From JBBTQS01 sp964627055 (GTDB lineage: Bacteria > Patescibacteriota > Patescibacteriia > Magasanikbacterales > JBBTQS01), in assembly GCA_964627055.1 (NCBI GenBank), contig CAZVGV010000001.1, positions 27,649-91,648 on the forward strand: 64,000 nt of DNA, read 5' to 3'. The position numbers were made by a program, and so were the translations under genes. Numbering within the stretch: position 1 is the first letter of the stretch; every line of letters begins with the position of its first letter. Below are positions 1-6,868 of this stretch, piece after piece. The notes under the pieces are model-generated. The model did not search any database. It was not told where the DNA came from and saw only the letters and a list, made by a program, of their open reading frames with translations.

Positions 1-489
1 TTGACCTATTCCAGACACTGGCAAGATGCTCATATCTGGAATGTAGGCTGCTTCTGTGCGGTTTGCTGCTGGGATATAGGCTGTGTGGATTCCTTGTGCC
101 CGTGCCCCGATGAGGGCAGGAAGAATGCCGTCGGTGTACCGTGTCGACCCGTCAAGTGCGAGTTCTCCAAGAAAAATAGAATCTCCCGTGTCTCGATAGG
201 GTATTCCCATAGCTGGAAGCAGAATACTAACGGCTATAGGTAGATCATAGAGGGGGCCAGCCTTGCGAATAGTTGCAGGAGCAAGGTTCACGGTGATTCG
301 GTATGTTGAAGGAAAAGGAAGGTCAGCATTTTTGCATGCAGATCTGATACGTTCTTTGGCTTCCTGCACGCCTGTGTCGGCAAGTCCAACGATTGTGAAG
401 CCGGGGAATCCTCCTCTGAGGTCTGTTTCGACTGTAATTTTAGTTACAACAAGACCAGTATTTGCAACGGTGGTGGTTCGAGAGATCAT
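1..489 (-). CDS. comM: ComM/YifB-type Mg-chelatase-like AAA+ ATPase, N-terminal part
   Basis: The minus strand reads openly from an ATG at 489 to the window edge (163 codons), so this is the N-terminal third of a protein of roughly 500 residues. The translation begins MISRTTTVANTG and contains the motifs GGFPGFTIVGLADTGVQEAKER, split here as GGFPGFTIVG and LADTGVQEAKER, then TVNLAPA and FLGELALDG. These are typical of the ChlI/LonC-like N-terminal domain of the YifB/ComM family. Family members are AAA+ helicases that promote branch migration during natural transformation. The Walker motifs lie outside the window. It is divergent from rpsF with a 75-base gap. The family call is firm; a role in DNA uptake here is inference. 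Confidence 0.85.
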   Translation of the reverse strand, partial: MISRTTTVANTGLVVTKITVETDLRGGFPGFTIVGLADTGVQEAKERIRSACKNADLPFPSTYRITVNLAPATIRKAGPLYDLPIAVSILLPAMGIPYRDTGDSIFLGELALDGSTRYTDGILPALIGARAQGIHTAYIPAANRTEAAYIPDMSILPVSGIGQ

Positions 490-503
490 ACGGTGCGGCG
501 CTC

Positions 504-532
504 TTGCGCCCTTAAGAATAGTGTGGTAGTGT
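504..532 (+). promoter_or_regulatory. Promoter of the rpsF-ssb-rpsR operon
   Basis: A TTGCGC hexamer (504-509) and TAGTGT (527-532) are separated by 17 bases, predicting a start near 539 and a leader of about 25 bases. A TATACA at 556-561 is too close to the ATG at 565 to serve as its -10. Confidence 0.5.
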
Positions 533-564
533 ACAGCAACAGTAAGGATTTTGGCTATACATCT

Positions 565-1038
565 ATGCAGACATACGAAGTATTGGTTGTGCTTCCAGGT
601 ACGCTTACAGCTGAAGAAGTACAGGCAAAACAGCAAGAAATTACAAAGCTCTGCACCGAACACGGGGCTGAGCATGTTCATGTCAATGACATGGGCAAGC
701 ATCGCCTCGCGTACGAAATCCGCAAGGCTCGCTTCGGCTGGTTCACACAGGTTGTGTTGCAGCTTGAGCCTGCTCGTGTGAAGGAAGTACAGATGGTATT
801 GCAGCGTTCATCGGGCTTGTTGCGCTTTGCAATCCGTTCGATTACGCCAGAGACCAAGCGCGAGTTCTCGTTCTTTACTGGATTGTTCTCCGAAACAGGG
901 GACAAGCGCACACAGGGTACAACCACTTCCACCTTTAATCAGAAGGTAGAAGCGGCTCCAGCACCTGTAAACATGGAAGAATTGGACAAGAAACTTGAAG
1001 ATATCATCAAAGGCGAGACGGTGAACGAAAAACTCTAA
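565..1038 (+). CDS. rpsF: 30S ribosomal protein S6
   Basis: S6 binds 16S rRNA in the platform of the small subunit together with S18. The protein (157 aa) starts MQTYEVLVVLPG, the usual S6 first strand, and shows the conserved helix-strand pattern with the segment KHRLAYEIRKARFGWF. I chose the ATG at 565 because the family begins just before the YE strand. No SD is visible. The C-terminal extension of about 40 residues (charged, then alanine/proline-rich) makes it longer than the usual 95-135 residues. It is first in the rpsF-ssb-rpsR operon, 12 bases before ssb. Confidence is high. Confidence 0.95.
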   Translation: MQTYEVLVVLPGTLTAEEVQAKQQEITKLCTEHGAEHVHVNDMGKHRLAYEIRKARFGWFTQVVLQLEPARVKEVQMVLQRSSGLLRFAIRSITPETKREFSFFTGLFSETGDKRTQGTTTSTFNQKVEAAPAPVNMEELDKKLEDIIKGETVNEKL

Positions 1039-1050
1039 TTCGAATCACCT

Positions 1051-1518
1051 ATGGATCTCAACAAGGTCATGCTCCTCGGACGCCTTACCCGCGACCCTGA
1101 GGTGCGAACGACCACGAGCGGCACGATGGTAGCGACACTTGGGCTAGCGACGAACTCATCCTATAAGGATAGCTCGGGGCAGCGTCAGGAGAAGGCCGAG
1201 TACCACGATGTCGTAGTCTGGAGTAAATTGGCAGAAATTGCTCAGCAATATCTGTCCAAGGGACGCCGAGTGTTCGTGGAAGGTCGCTTGCAGACTCGAG
1301 ACTGGACAGGAACAGATGGGGTACGCAAGTTCAAGACCGAAATTGTTGCAGAGAACCTCATCATGCTTGACGGACCTAAGGGAAATGAGGCAGGATATAG
1401 CGCAGCAGGAAATTCTGGTGCGTCACGACCTGCAGGACAACCCCCACGCCCGGCTCAAGCAGCATCAGCTGCACCGGTAGATGAAGAAGAAATTCGCGTT
1501 GAAGACATCCCATTCTAA
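1051..1518 (+). CDS. ssb: Single-stranded DNA-binding protein
   Basis: SSB coats single-stranded DNA in replication, repair and recombination and recruits partners through its tail. The 155-aa protein starts MDLNKVMLLGRLTRDPE, has the OB-fold core (residues 1-110, with VVWSKLAEIAQQYLSKG), a flexible glycine/proline/alanine linker and the acidic tip EDIPF that matches the partner-binding tail DDIPF. Length is normal for the family. It lies between the S6 and S18 genes, the standard bacterial arrangement. There is no SD before the ATG. Confidence 0.97.
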   Translation: MDLNKVMLLGRLTRDPEVRTTTSGTMVATLGLATNSSYKDSSGQRQEKAEYHDVVVWSKLAEIAQQYLSKGRRVFVEGRLQTRDWTGTDGVRKFKTEIVAENLIMLDGPKGNEAGYSAAGNSGASRPAGQPPRPAQAASAAPVDEEEIRVEDIPF

Positions 1519-1524
1519 AGGCAT

Positions 1525-1749
1525 ATGCCAAAGCAAAAATCGACAAAACAGAAAATGTGCTACTTCTGCGTGAATAACAACACTGCAGTTGACTACACAG
1601 CGACCAACACCTTGCGCCGTTTCCTTTCTTCATACATGAAGATTGCTCCACGTCGCCGTTCTGGTCTCTGTGCTCTTCATCAGCGCAAGGTTGCAACCGC
1701 AGTAAAGCAGGCTCGCCAGATGTCGATTTTGCCTTACATGCCTCAGTAA
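1525..1749 (+). CDS. rpsR: 30S ribosomal protein S18
   Basis: S18 pairs with S6 on 16S rRNA. The 74-aa protein contains the S18 core TLRRFLSSYMKI and PRRRSGLCALHQRKVATAVKQAR, and an N-terminal CYFC pair that is common in zinc-binding versions of S18. It ends the operon 6 bases after ssb. The L9 gene rplI, which usually follows in other bacteria, is absent; a strong terminator comes next instead. Some CPR lineages are known to lack L9. Confidence 0.95.
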   Translation: MPKQKSTKQKMCYFCVNNNTAVDYTATNTLRRFLSSYMKIAPRRRSGLCALHQRKVATAVKQARQMSILPYMPQ

Positions 1750-1778
1750 GAGCTGGATTCATCTCGTAATAAACACAA

Positions 1779-1812
1779 AACAAACAGACCCCGGCAACGG
1801 GGTCTGTTTGTT
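1779..1812. terminator. Bidirectional terminator between rpsR and recA
   Basis: A perfect 14-base-pair stem (AACAAACAGACCCC at 1779-1792 pairs with 1799-1812) with a GGCAAC loop lies between convergent rpsR and recA. A/T-rich arms supply U-tracts in both directions. Confidence 0.9.
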
Positions 1813-1840
1813 ACGCCAATAGGAGATAGTACGTAAAGCT

Positions 1841-2917
1841 CTAGGCCTCCTCCTCCTCAGGAGTTTCTTCAATATCAGCAGCAGCTGCAAAGCGTGTGGT
1901 GACAGTACCCGCTTCACGCTCCTGGCGGACTTTCTCGAGGACTTGCTTGCGTGCTTCCTGGATGATAGATGGATTCTCATTGAGGAACTGCTTTGCCTTT
2001 TCACGGCCAAGGCCAAGCTTCACTTCACCATAGGCATAGCTGTTACCCATCTTGGTGATGACCTTATATTCTGTACCAGTATCGAGCAAGTCACCTGCGA
2101 TGGAGATACCTTCGTTATACATGATATCGAATTCAGTCGTCATGAACGGCGCAGCAACTTTGTTCTTCACGATTTTCGCCTTCACGCGGTTACCGATAAT
2201 CTTCTCGCCCTGCTTGATCTGCGCACTGCGTCGCACCTCGATGCGCTGTGACGCATAGAACTTGAGCGCGGTACCACCGGTGGTAGTCTCTGGGTTGCCG
2301 TAGAAGACGCCAATCTTGAGACGGGTTTGGTTGATGAAGATACAAATGGTCTTGCTTTTGTTCACGATACCTGCGAGTTTGCGCAATGCCTGAGACATGA
2401 GACGAGCCTGAAGACCTACATGCTGATCGCCCATATCACCCTCAATTTCCGCCTTTGGTACAAGGGCAGCTACAGAGTCGACAACGATTACATCCACTGC
2501 ATTGGAGCGAACGAGTGTTTCGACGATATCGAGGGCTTGTTCTCCGGTATCTGGTTGAGAAATGAGGAGCTGATCGACATTCACTCCAATGCGACGTGCA
2601 TAGTCAGGATCAAGCGCGTGTTCTGCATCAACAAAAGCTGCGATACCGCCTGCCTTCTGTACTTCAGCCACAATATGCTGCGCAAGCGTGGTCTTACCAG
2701 ACGCTTCAGGACCATAAATCTCGATAATTCGACCGCGTGGGACGCCACCAACACCAAGTGCAATATCGAGGGATAAACATCCGGTTGAAACGGCATCAAC
2801 CTCAGAGTGCTTGGCTTCACCGAAGCGCATAATTGCGCCGTCGCCGAATCGCTCCTTGATTTGCTCGATGGCGAGCTCTGCAGCCTGGTTCTTTTCATTC
2901 ACTTCATTCTTTGCCAT
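1841..2917 (-). CDS. recA: Recombinase A
   Basis: RecA forms ATP-dependent filaments on single-stranded DNA for strand exchange and SOS signalling. The 358-aa protein starts MAKNEVNEKNQ and carries Walker A GPEASGKTT at about residues 69-77, the VVDSVAALVPKAEIEGD segment and the L2 region with INQTRLKIG. Length is normal. An upstream in-frame start at 3004 would add 29 residues unlike RecA, so the ATG at 2917 is preferred. The C-terminus is acidic, as usual. It follows the RodZ-like gene on the same strand with a 70-base gap. No clear LexA box was recognised upstream. Confidence 0.97.
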   Translation of the reverse strand: MAKNEVNEKNQAAELAIEQIKERFGDGAIMRFGEAKHSEVDAVSTGCLSLDIALGVGGVPRGRIIEIYGPEASGKTTLAQHIVAEVQKAGGIAAFVDAEHALDPDYARRIGVNVDQLLISQPDTGEQALDIVETLVRSNAVDVIVVDSVAALVPKAEIEGDMGDQHVGLQARLMSQALRKLAGIVNKSKTICIFINQTRLKIGVFYGNPETTTGGTALKFYASQRIEVRRSAQIKQGEKIIGNRVKAKIVKNKVAAPFMTTEFDIMYNEGISIAGDLLDTGTEYKVITKMGNSYAYGEVKLGLGREKAKQFLNENPSIIQEARKQVLEKVRQEREAGTVTTRFAAAADIEETPEEEEA

Positions 2918-2987
2918 ACAGCTGAAACTAAATAATGAGGGCGCCAAATCCCTCCGTTCTTCGGCGCTAGATTCATTGTAGTCTGTG

Positions 2988-3707
2988 TTACGGTGCAGGT
3001 GCAAGCACGATCGGTGTGGATGTCGTGGTTGCGGGTGCGTCAGCAGGGGATGTTGGTGTATTTTGTGGCAAGAACACGGTCATTCGCTCTGTTGTTGATC
3101 CTCCGAACTTCTTTTTTGCTTGGATAATGAGGGTGTTCATTCCCGTGCGCAACGGAACTTCCTGACGAAAGTCGCCTTGCGAGTCTGCTAATACGGTAAT
3201 CCCATTAATTTGGAGTGTTGCGGTTGTATCGGTGAGTCCAGAGATTGTAACACGTGACTCTGCAACGGTAGATCCAGATTCCGGGGAAAGTATTGTGAGC
3301 ATCGGTGGGCGAACAAGTGCATAAACTTGAAACCCGAGGTAGCCAACAATGGCAGCGCATCCGATTGTAAGCGCGGCGAACCGAGGTGAAAAACCAGAGG
3401 CCTTATGTCCAACTTCGCACTCCTTCCACTGCCCAGGTGTTGCATCAATAATGAGTGCCGTATCTGTTTCGTAGTCGCTAAGTGGAGCTCCAAGAACAGT
3501 GAGGATCTTCTGTACGATCGCACGGCGATACATGCCTTCAGGGAGTCGATCGTACTCGCAGGCTTCTAGTGCACGCAAATGATGGAGCGGTACGTGAGTA
3601 GCCCGCGCCAATTCTTCTAATGTATATCGAGATTCTTTACGAAGCGCCTGTATTCGGATACACAATGCGCCCTCACGCGGAAGTTGCTTCTTTTGAAGCG
3701 TTGTCAT
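2988..3707 (-). CDS. RodZ-like membrane protein with N-terminal helix-turn-helix
   Basis: The 239-aa protein has an N-terminal Xre-type helix-turn-helix of RodZ kind (residues about 12-80, with YTLEELARATHVPLHHLRALE), a single membrane segment (about 110-130, FAALTIGCAAIVGYLGFQVYAL), and an extracytoplasmic beta-rich domain followed by a proline/threonine-rich tail. RodZ proteins link the MreB cytoskeleton or cell-shape machinery to the envelope. The ATG at 3707 lies inside the 3' end of ftsK, giving a 35-base overlap that suggests translational coupling. A start at 3758 is also open. Function in cell shape is inferred from architecture only. Confidence 0.65.
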   Translation of the reverse strand: MTTLQKKQLPREGALCIRIQALRKESRYTLEELARATHVPLHHLRALEACEYDRLPEGMYRRAIVQKILTVLGAPLSDYETDTALIIDATPGQWKECEVGHKASGFSPRFAALTIGCAAIVGYLGFQVYALVRPPMLTILSPESGSTVAESRVTISGLTDTTATLQINGITVLADSQGDFRQEVPLRTGMNTLIIQAKKKFGGSTTERMTVFLPQNTPTSPADAPATTTSTPIVLAPAP

Positions 3708-6063
3708 ACGGTGGTTCGTCGTCGACCGTCGATGCCTCGTCTTCCTCATCTTCCACAATCACGTCATCGCCATCTTCCTCAATCATGTCCATAGATGGCG
3801 CATGCAAATCGGAGGTTGGAATGGAAGAGAGTGGAGCATCAGTTGCATCCATTGTAGCAAGTTCCTTCGCTGTGATCAAAATTTCACGTGGTTTTGCACC
3901 ATCACCCGGCCCAATAATGCTGGCCTCCTCGAGTTCGTCCAGAACGCGAGCAGCACGTGCATACCCAAGTTTGAGTCTGCGCTGCAACAGTGAAGCAGAG
4001 GCTTTGCCCTCGCGCACCACGAGATCGCGTGCCTCATCAAAGAGTGGATCGTGATCATCATCCTGGCTGCCAAAAATAGTAGATCCTGTGCCGCCACTGC
4101 TTGGACCCTTTTCTGCGATGCTTAAATCGTATTGAGGTGGTTCGTCTTCCTTCACGTAGTTTGCAACCGCCTTGAGTTCAGTGTCACTGATGTACGCACC
4201 CTGGAGACGCTTTGGTTTTCCGAGGTTAGGACTGAGGAATAACATGTCACCACGGCCAAGGAGCTTTTCTGCACCAGAGATATCGAGAATAGTTCGTGAG
4301 TCTACGAGAGAAGCTACCGAGAAGGCAACACGACCCGGGATGTTGGCCTTGATAAGACCTGTGATAACGTCGACACTTGGTCGTTGTGTCGCGAGAATCA
4401 AGTGGATACCGACGGCGCGTGCCATTTGTGCGAGGCGCACAATGCCGGCTTCAACCTCTTTGGGAGACGTGGTCATGAGGTCAGCCAACTCGTCGATTAC
4501 GAACACAATGTATGGAAGTTTTTCCTTAGAATCTGCGTTATAGGAAGCAATGTCTCGCTTGCGTGCTGCTGCAAGCAGATCGAAGCGACGTTCCATTTCT
4601 GCAATCGCCCAGCGTAACGCGTTAATGGTCTTCTTTACATCGGTGATAACCGGTGTGAGCAAGTGTGGAATTCCGTTGTAGAGTGTCAGTTCAACACGCT
4701 TCGGATCTACGAAGATGAAGCGCAGGGTTTCCGGAGTGTTCTGATAGATAAGACTCAAAATAATGGAGTTGATGCACACCGTCTTACCAGAACCAGTTGC
4801 ACCTGCAACGAGCATGTGTGGCATCTTTGTCAGCTCTGCAAACCATACGTGGCCTCCAACATCCTTACCGAGCGCGATCATCATGTTGTTGTCGCGATTG
4901 CGGTATACGTCAGACTCGAAGAGCTCTTTGAGCGTGACCATGGCAATACGCTGGTTTGGTACTTCAATACCAACGTACGATTCACCAGGAATTGGTGCTT
5001 CGATACGGATTGGATGTGCCGCCAATTCGAGTGCCAAGTCGTTCGAAAGTGCCGTGATGCGCGAGAGCTTGATACCGCGCATTGGCTTCACTGCGTACTG
5101 CGTAATTGTTGGACCAACGCGGACGTCACCCAATTCAACATCCACACCAAATTGTGCAAGAGTGTCTTTGATTGCCTGTGCATTTTTCTTAATATCGCCG
5201 GCAGTTGGCTTGCTGGAGTTCGTGGTCAGAATAGAAACAGGTGGAAGACCTTTGGTGCTCACCACAGAATAAGGGTTTGCGCGCAGAGTGCCCGTCTTGG
5301 CTGTTGCAGGCGCCAGGCGAGCTGGTTCGTCATGGGTTTCCTCTGCATCGTCCTCTTCCTCTTCTTCCTCACCGTCAGGTTCCTCAGCAGCAGCTTTCTT
5401 ACTGGCTGCATCACCCAGCTTCTTGTTCTGGAATGCAGGTGCTTCTGCGTCATCATCACCTTCGAAGGCACCGATAACGCGAACACGTTCTACTTTGCTA
5501 GGCTGTAGTGCCGATCCGAAGAAACGGAATGGTGCGGTAAGAAAACGAAACACGCCGTAGAAAAACTGTGCAATAGCCGAGAGTGTTGTGTTGAACAAGA
5601 AAAGCAGGGCGACGAGGGGCAAAATAATGAGGACAATAAGTGACACCCAAAAATCAAATGCCCGCATGAGCGGGTAACTGAGCACGAGTCCCACGAGACC
5701 ACCTCCTTCGCCGCGTAAAGCAGCAGCCACCATGTCTGGATCTGCAAGGAAAAGGTGGATGAGCCCAGAAAGCGAAAGGGTCATGAGTGCAACGCCGATA
5801 ATGTGGGTTGCACGATATCCATTCGCATCTTCACGCTCGATAAGTACTGCCCACACCACAAGTAAGAGAGGCATGATGTACTTTGCAATTCCGAAGAAGA
5901 GCGAAAAGAATGAATCTACAAATGTTCCGAGCATGCCTGCGCGACCGAAAAAGCTGAGCGCAGCAAGAATTGCAATAAGAAAGAGAAAAACCGCGAGAAT
6001 ACCCCGCTTGATTTCCGGATTGAGCGTAATGTTCCATCCAGAAGAAGATCGACGATGTGCCAT
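3673..6063 (-). CDS. ftsK: DNA translocase FtsK/SpoIIIE
   Basis: FtsK is a septal motor that pumps chromosomal DNA during division. The 796-aa protein has an N-terminal region with four to five membrane segments (residues about 20-180), an acidic low-complexity linker (about 205-250), and the motor with Walker A GATGSGKT near residue 420 and the Walker B region YIVFVIDELADLM. A C-terminal winged-helix gamma domain (about 672-730, with ASLLQRRLKLGYARAARVLD) reads DNA polarity. The ATG at 6063 is supported by an extended -10 (TGC then TATACT) at 6082-6087. The gene overlaps the downstream RodZ-like gene by 35 bases. Confidence 0.95.
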   Translation of the reverse strand: MAHRRSSSGWNITLNPEIKRGILAVFLFLIAILAALSFFGRAGMLGTFVDSFFSLFFGIAKYIMPLLLVVWAVLIEREDANGYRATHIIGVALMTLSLSGLIHLFLADPDMVAAALRGEGGGLVGLVLSYPLMRAFDFWVSLIVLIILPLVALLFLFNTTLSAIAQFFYGVFRFLTAPFRFFGSALQPSKVERVRVIGAFEGDDDAEAPAFQNKKLGDAASKKAAAEEPDGEEEEEEDDAEETHDEPARLAPATAKTGTLRANPYSVVSTKGLPPVSILTTNSSKPTAGDIKKNAQAIKDTLAQFGVDVELGDVRVGPTITQYAVKPMRGIKLSRITALSNDLALELAAHPIRIEAPIPGESYVGIEVPNQRIAMVTLKELFESDVYRNRDNNMMIALGKDVGGHVWFAELTKMPHMLVAGATGSGKTVCINSIILSLIYQNTPETLRFIFVDPKRVELTLYNGIPHLLTPVITDVKKTINALRWAIAEMERRFDLLAAARKRDIASYNADSKEKLPYIVFVIDELADLMTTSPKEVEAGIVRLAQMARAVGIHLILATQRPSVDVITGLIKANIPGRVAFSVASLVDSRTILDISGAEKLLGRGDMLFLSPNLGKPKRLQGAYISDTELKAVANYVKEDEPPQYDLSIAEKGPSSGGTGSTIFGSQDDDHDPLFDEARDLVVREGKASASLLQRRLKLGYARAARVLDELEEASIIGPGDGAKPREILITAKELATMDATDAPLSSIPTSDLHAPSMDMIEEDGDDVIVEDEEDEASTVDDEPPYDNASKEATSA

Positions 6064-6099
6064 AGGCGAAAATGTACGCCCAGTATAGCAAAAAGTAAT

Positions 6100-6272
6100 A
6101 AAAAAATCTCCTCCTTTGGGCTGCGAGTCGCTACCACACCAAGTTGAATCACACGAAAGGAGAAAGTGACTACATACCCGTCAGGGTGTGTAGCGAGGAG
6201 AGAGTTGTACTTTCTCGTCTCTCACGTAATGCGGTGTATAGAGAATCGCAGCCCAAAAAAGAAGATCAAATT
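6100..6272 (-). ncRNA. Rod-shaped small RNA, 6S-like candidate
   Basis: On the minus strand a promoter (6281-6308) precedes a transcript of about 165 bases that folds into one long rod. The closing helix pairs 6243-6266 with 6106-6129 over about 24 positions including G-U pairs. A second helix pairs 6233-6241 with 6131-6140. An open bubble of about 16 by 19 bases follows, then GAGAAAGT (6160-6167) pairs with 6209-6216, and an apical hairpin pairs 6170-6179 with 6184-6193 around a GTCA loop. Seven T residues follow the closing helix at 6106-6100. Closing stem, central bubble and long arm match the known architecture of 6S RNA, which binds RNA polymerase. No primary-sequence match was established. 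Confidence 0.5.
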
Positions 6273-6280
6273 GCATCCAT

Positions 6281-6308
6281 ATTCTACCGCGCACACCAAC
6301 GATGTCAA
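6281..6308 (-). promoter_or_regulatory. Promoter of the downstream 6S-like RNA
   Basis: On the minus strand TTGACA (6308-6303) is followed after 16 bases by TAGAAT (6286-6281). The predicted start is near 6274, at the beginning of the rod-shaped RNA. Confidence 0.6.
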
Positions 6309-6423
6309 GCAAACAAAAAGTGCCACCAAGGCGCAAGGCAGATGGGCATTGAATGGAGGATGTAAGGACCAAGACAGATGCCCGGGGGTGCCCTGCGCCC
6401 TAGCGGCACAGGCTTGTGGTGAT

Positions 6424-6608
6424 TGTCCATCGAGAAATGTGCGGAGAGGAAACGATGGTGAGCAGCAACGCTACTCCCTGTCGCATCAGCGCCCTCAGCA
6501 GGTGATGTACAGCCGGAGCCGTTCATTCCTACGTCAGTTGCTACACACGTTCCATTTCGTGGTCCGTGCGCCCCTCTCCCCGCACCTTTCTCCATGGGAT
6601 GAAAAGAA
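6424..6608 (-). ncRNA. Second rod-shaped structured RNA, family unknown
   Basis: The minus-strand transcript begins after a near-consensus promoter and folds into a long rod. The outer helix pairs CCAT (6597-6594), GAGAAA (6592-6587), GTGCGG (6585-6580) and AGAGG (6577-6573) with ATGG, TTTCTC, CCGCAC and CCTCT between 6430 and 6449. A bubble of 24 by 8 bases follows. The inner helix pairs 6548-6537 with 6469-6458 (11 of 12 positions), and an apical hairpin has CTGT/ACAG and CATCA/TGATG arms. The transcript may continue through a GC-rich hairpin near 6380-6400 to a T-run at 6319-6315. Features of RNase P, tmRNA and SRP RNA were sought and not found. Confidence 0.45.
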
Positions 6609-6614
6609 CGTCGG

Positions 6615-6643
6615 AATATACCACGCCCCTTGAGCCTTGTCAA
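6615..6643 (-). promoter_or_regulatory. Strong promoter of the upstream structured RNA
   Basis: On the minus strand TTGACA (6643-6638), a 17-base spacer and TATATT (6620-6615) form a near-perfect housekeeping promoter. No credible protein gene follows, so it points to an RNA gene. Confidence 0.7.
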
Positions 6644-6691
6644 GTACCCAGTGGACATTACAAACTGTGGATAAATACTAGGTTATCCCAT

Positions 6692-6720
6692 TTGACAGGG
6701 ACAAATCAGTGCCGTATAGT
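6692..6720 (+). promoter_or_regulatory. rpoB-rpoC promoter
   Basis: TTGACA (6692-6697), 17 bases, TATAGT (6715-6720). The predicted start near 6727 gives a leader of about 140 bases before rpoB. It is divergent from the structured-RNA promoter 50 bases away. Confidence 0.8.
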
Positions 6721-6731
6721 AGTGCTCGACT

Positions 6732-6850
6732 CGCGGAGGAGCCTTTGGAACCTCTGCGTGCAAGGAAAATTCCATGTCAACCTTGCAGAAATTTGTCCAA
6801 AATTTGCGAGAATTTTAGAAAGAGCCCGATCGGTCGTCGGGTGATTTTTC
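6732..6850 (+). promoter_or_regulatory. rpoB leader with two stem-loops, possible attenuator
   Basis: The leader holds an 8-base-pair stem (6732-6739 with 6751-6758). It also holds a short hairpin CCCGA (6825-6829) with TCGGG (6837-6841), followed by TGATTTTT, 19 bases before the start codon. The second resembles a weak intrinsic terminator. Attenuation of rpoBC is known in other bacteria by other leaders; here it is only inferred. Confidence 0.35.
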
Positions 6851-6868
6851 GTATTTACCCCCTTGCCT

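Noticed and set aside
1..243. Plus-strand open frame at the left edge
   Set aside because: The opposite strand encodes an unmistakable ComM/YifB N-terminus through the same bases.
556..561. TATACA as -10 of rpsF
   Set aside because: It ends 3 bases before the ATG, which would place the transcript start inside the gene; a better promoter exists at 504-532.
4663..5508. Long plus-strand frame opposite ftsK
   Set aside because: It is a shadow of the ftsK coding strand, which has a complete set of motor motifs; the plus translation is rich in Cys and Arg and has no domain.
6310..6610. RNase P RNA, tmRNA or SRP RNA
   Set aside because: None of the diagnostic elements was found: the GAGGAAAGTCC and ACAGAA blocks of RNase P, the tRNA-like ends of tmRNA and the GTCAGG...AGCAGC core of SRP RNA are all absent.
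6305..6658. Protein frame of about 117 codons on the minus strand
   Set aside because: It runs through the long base-paired helices and a strong promoter, has no recognisable domain, and its codons look random.
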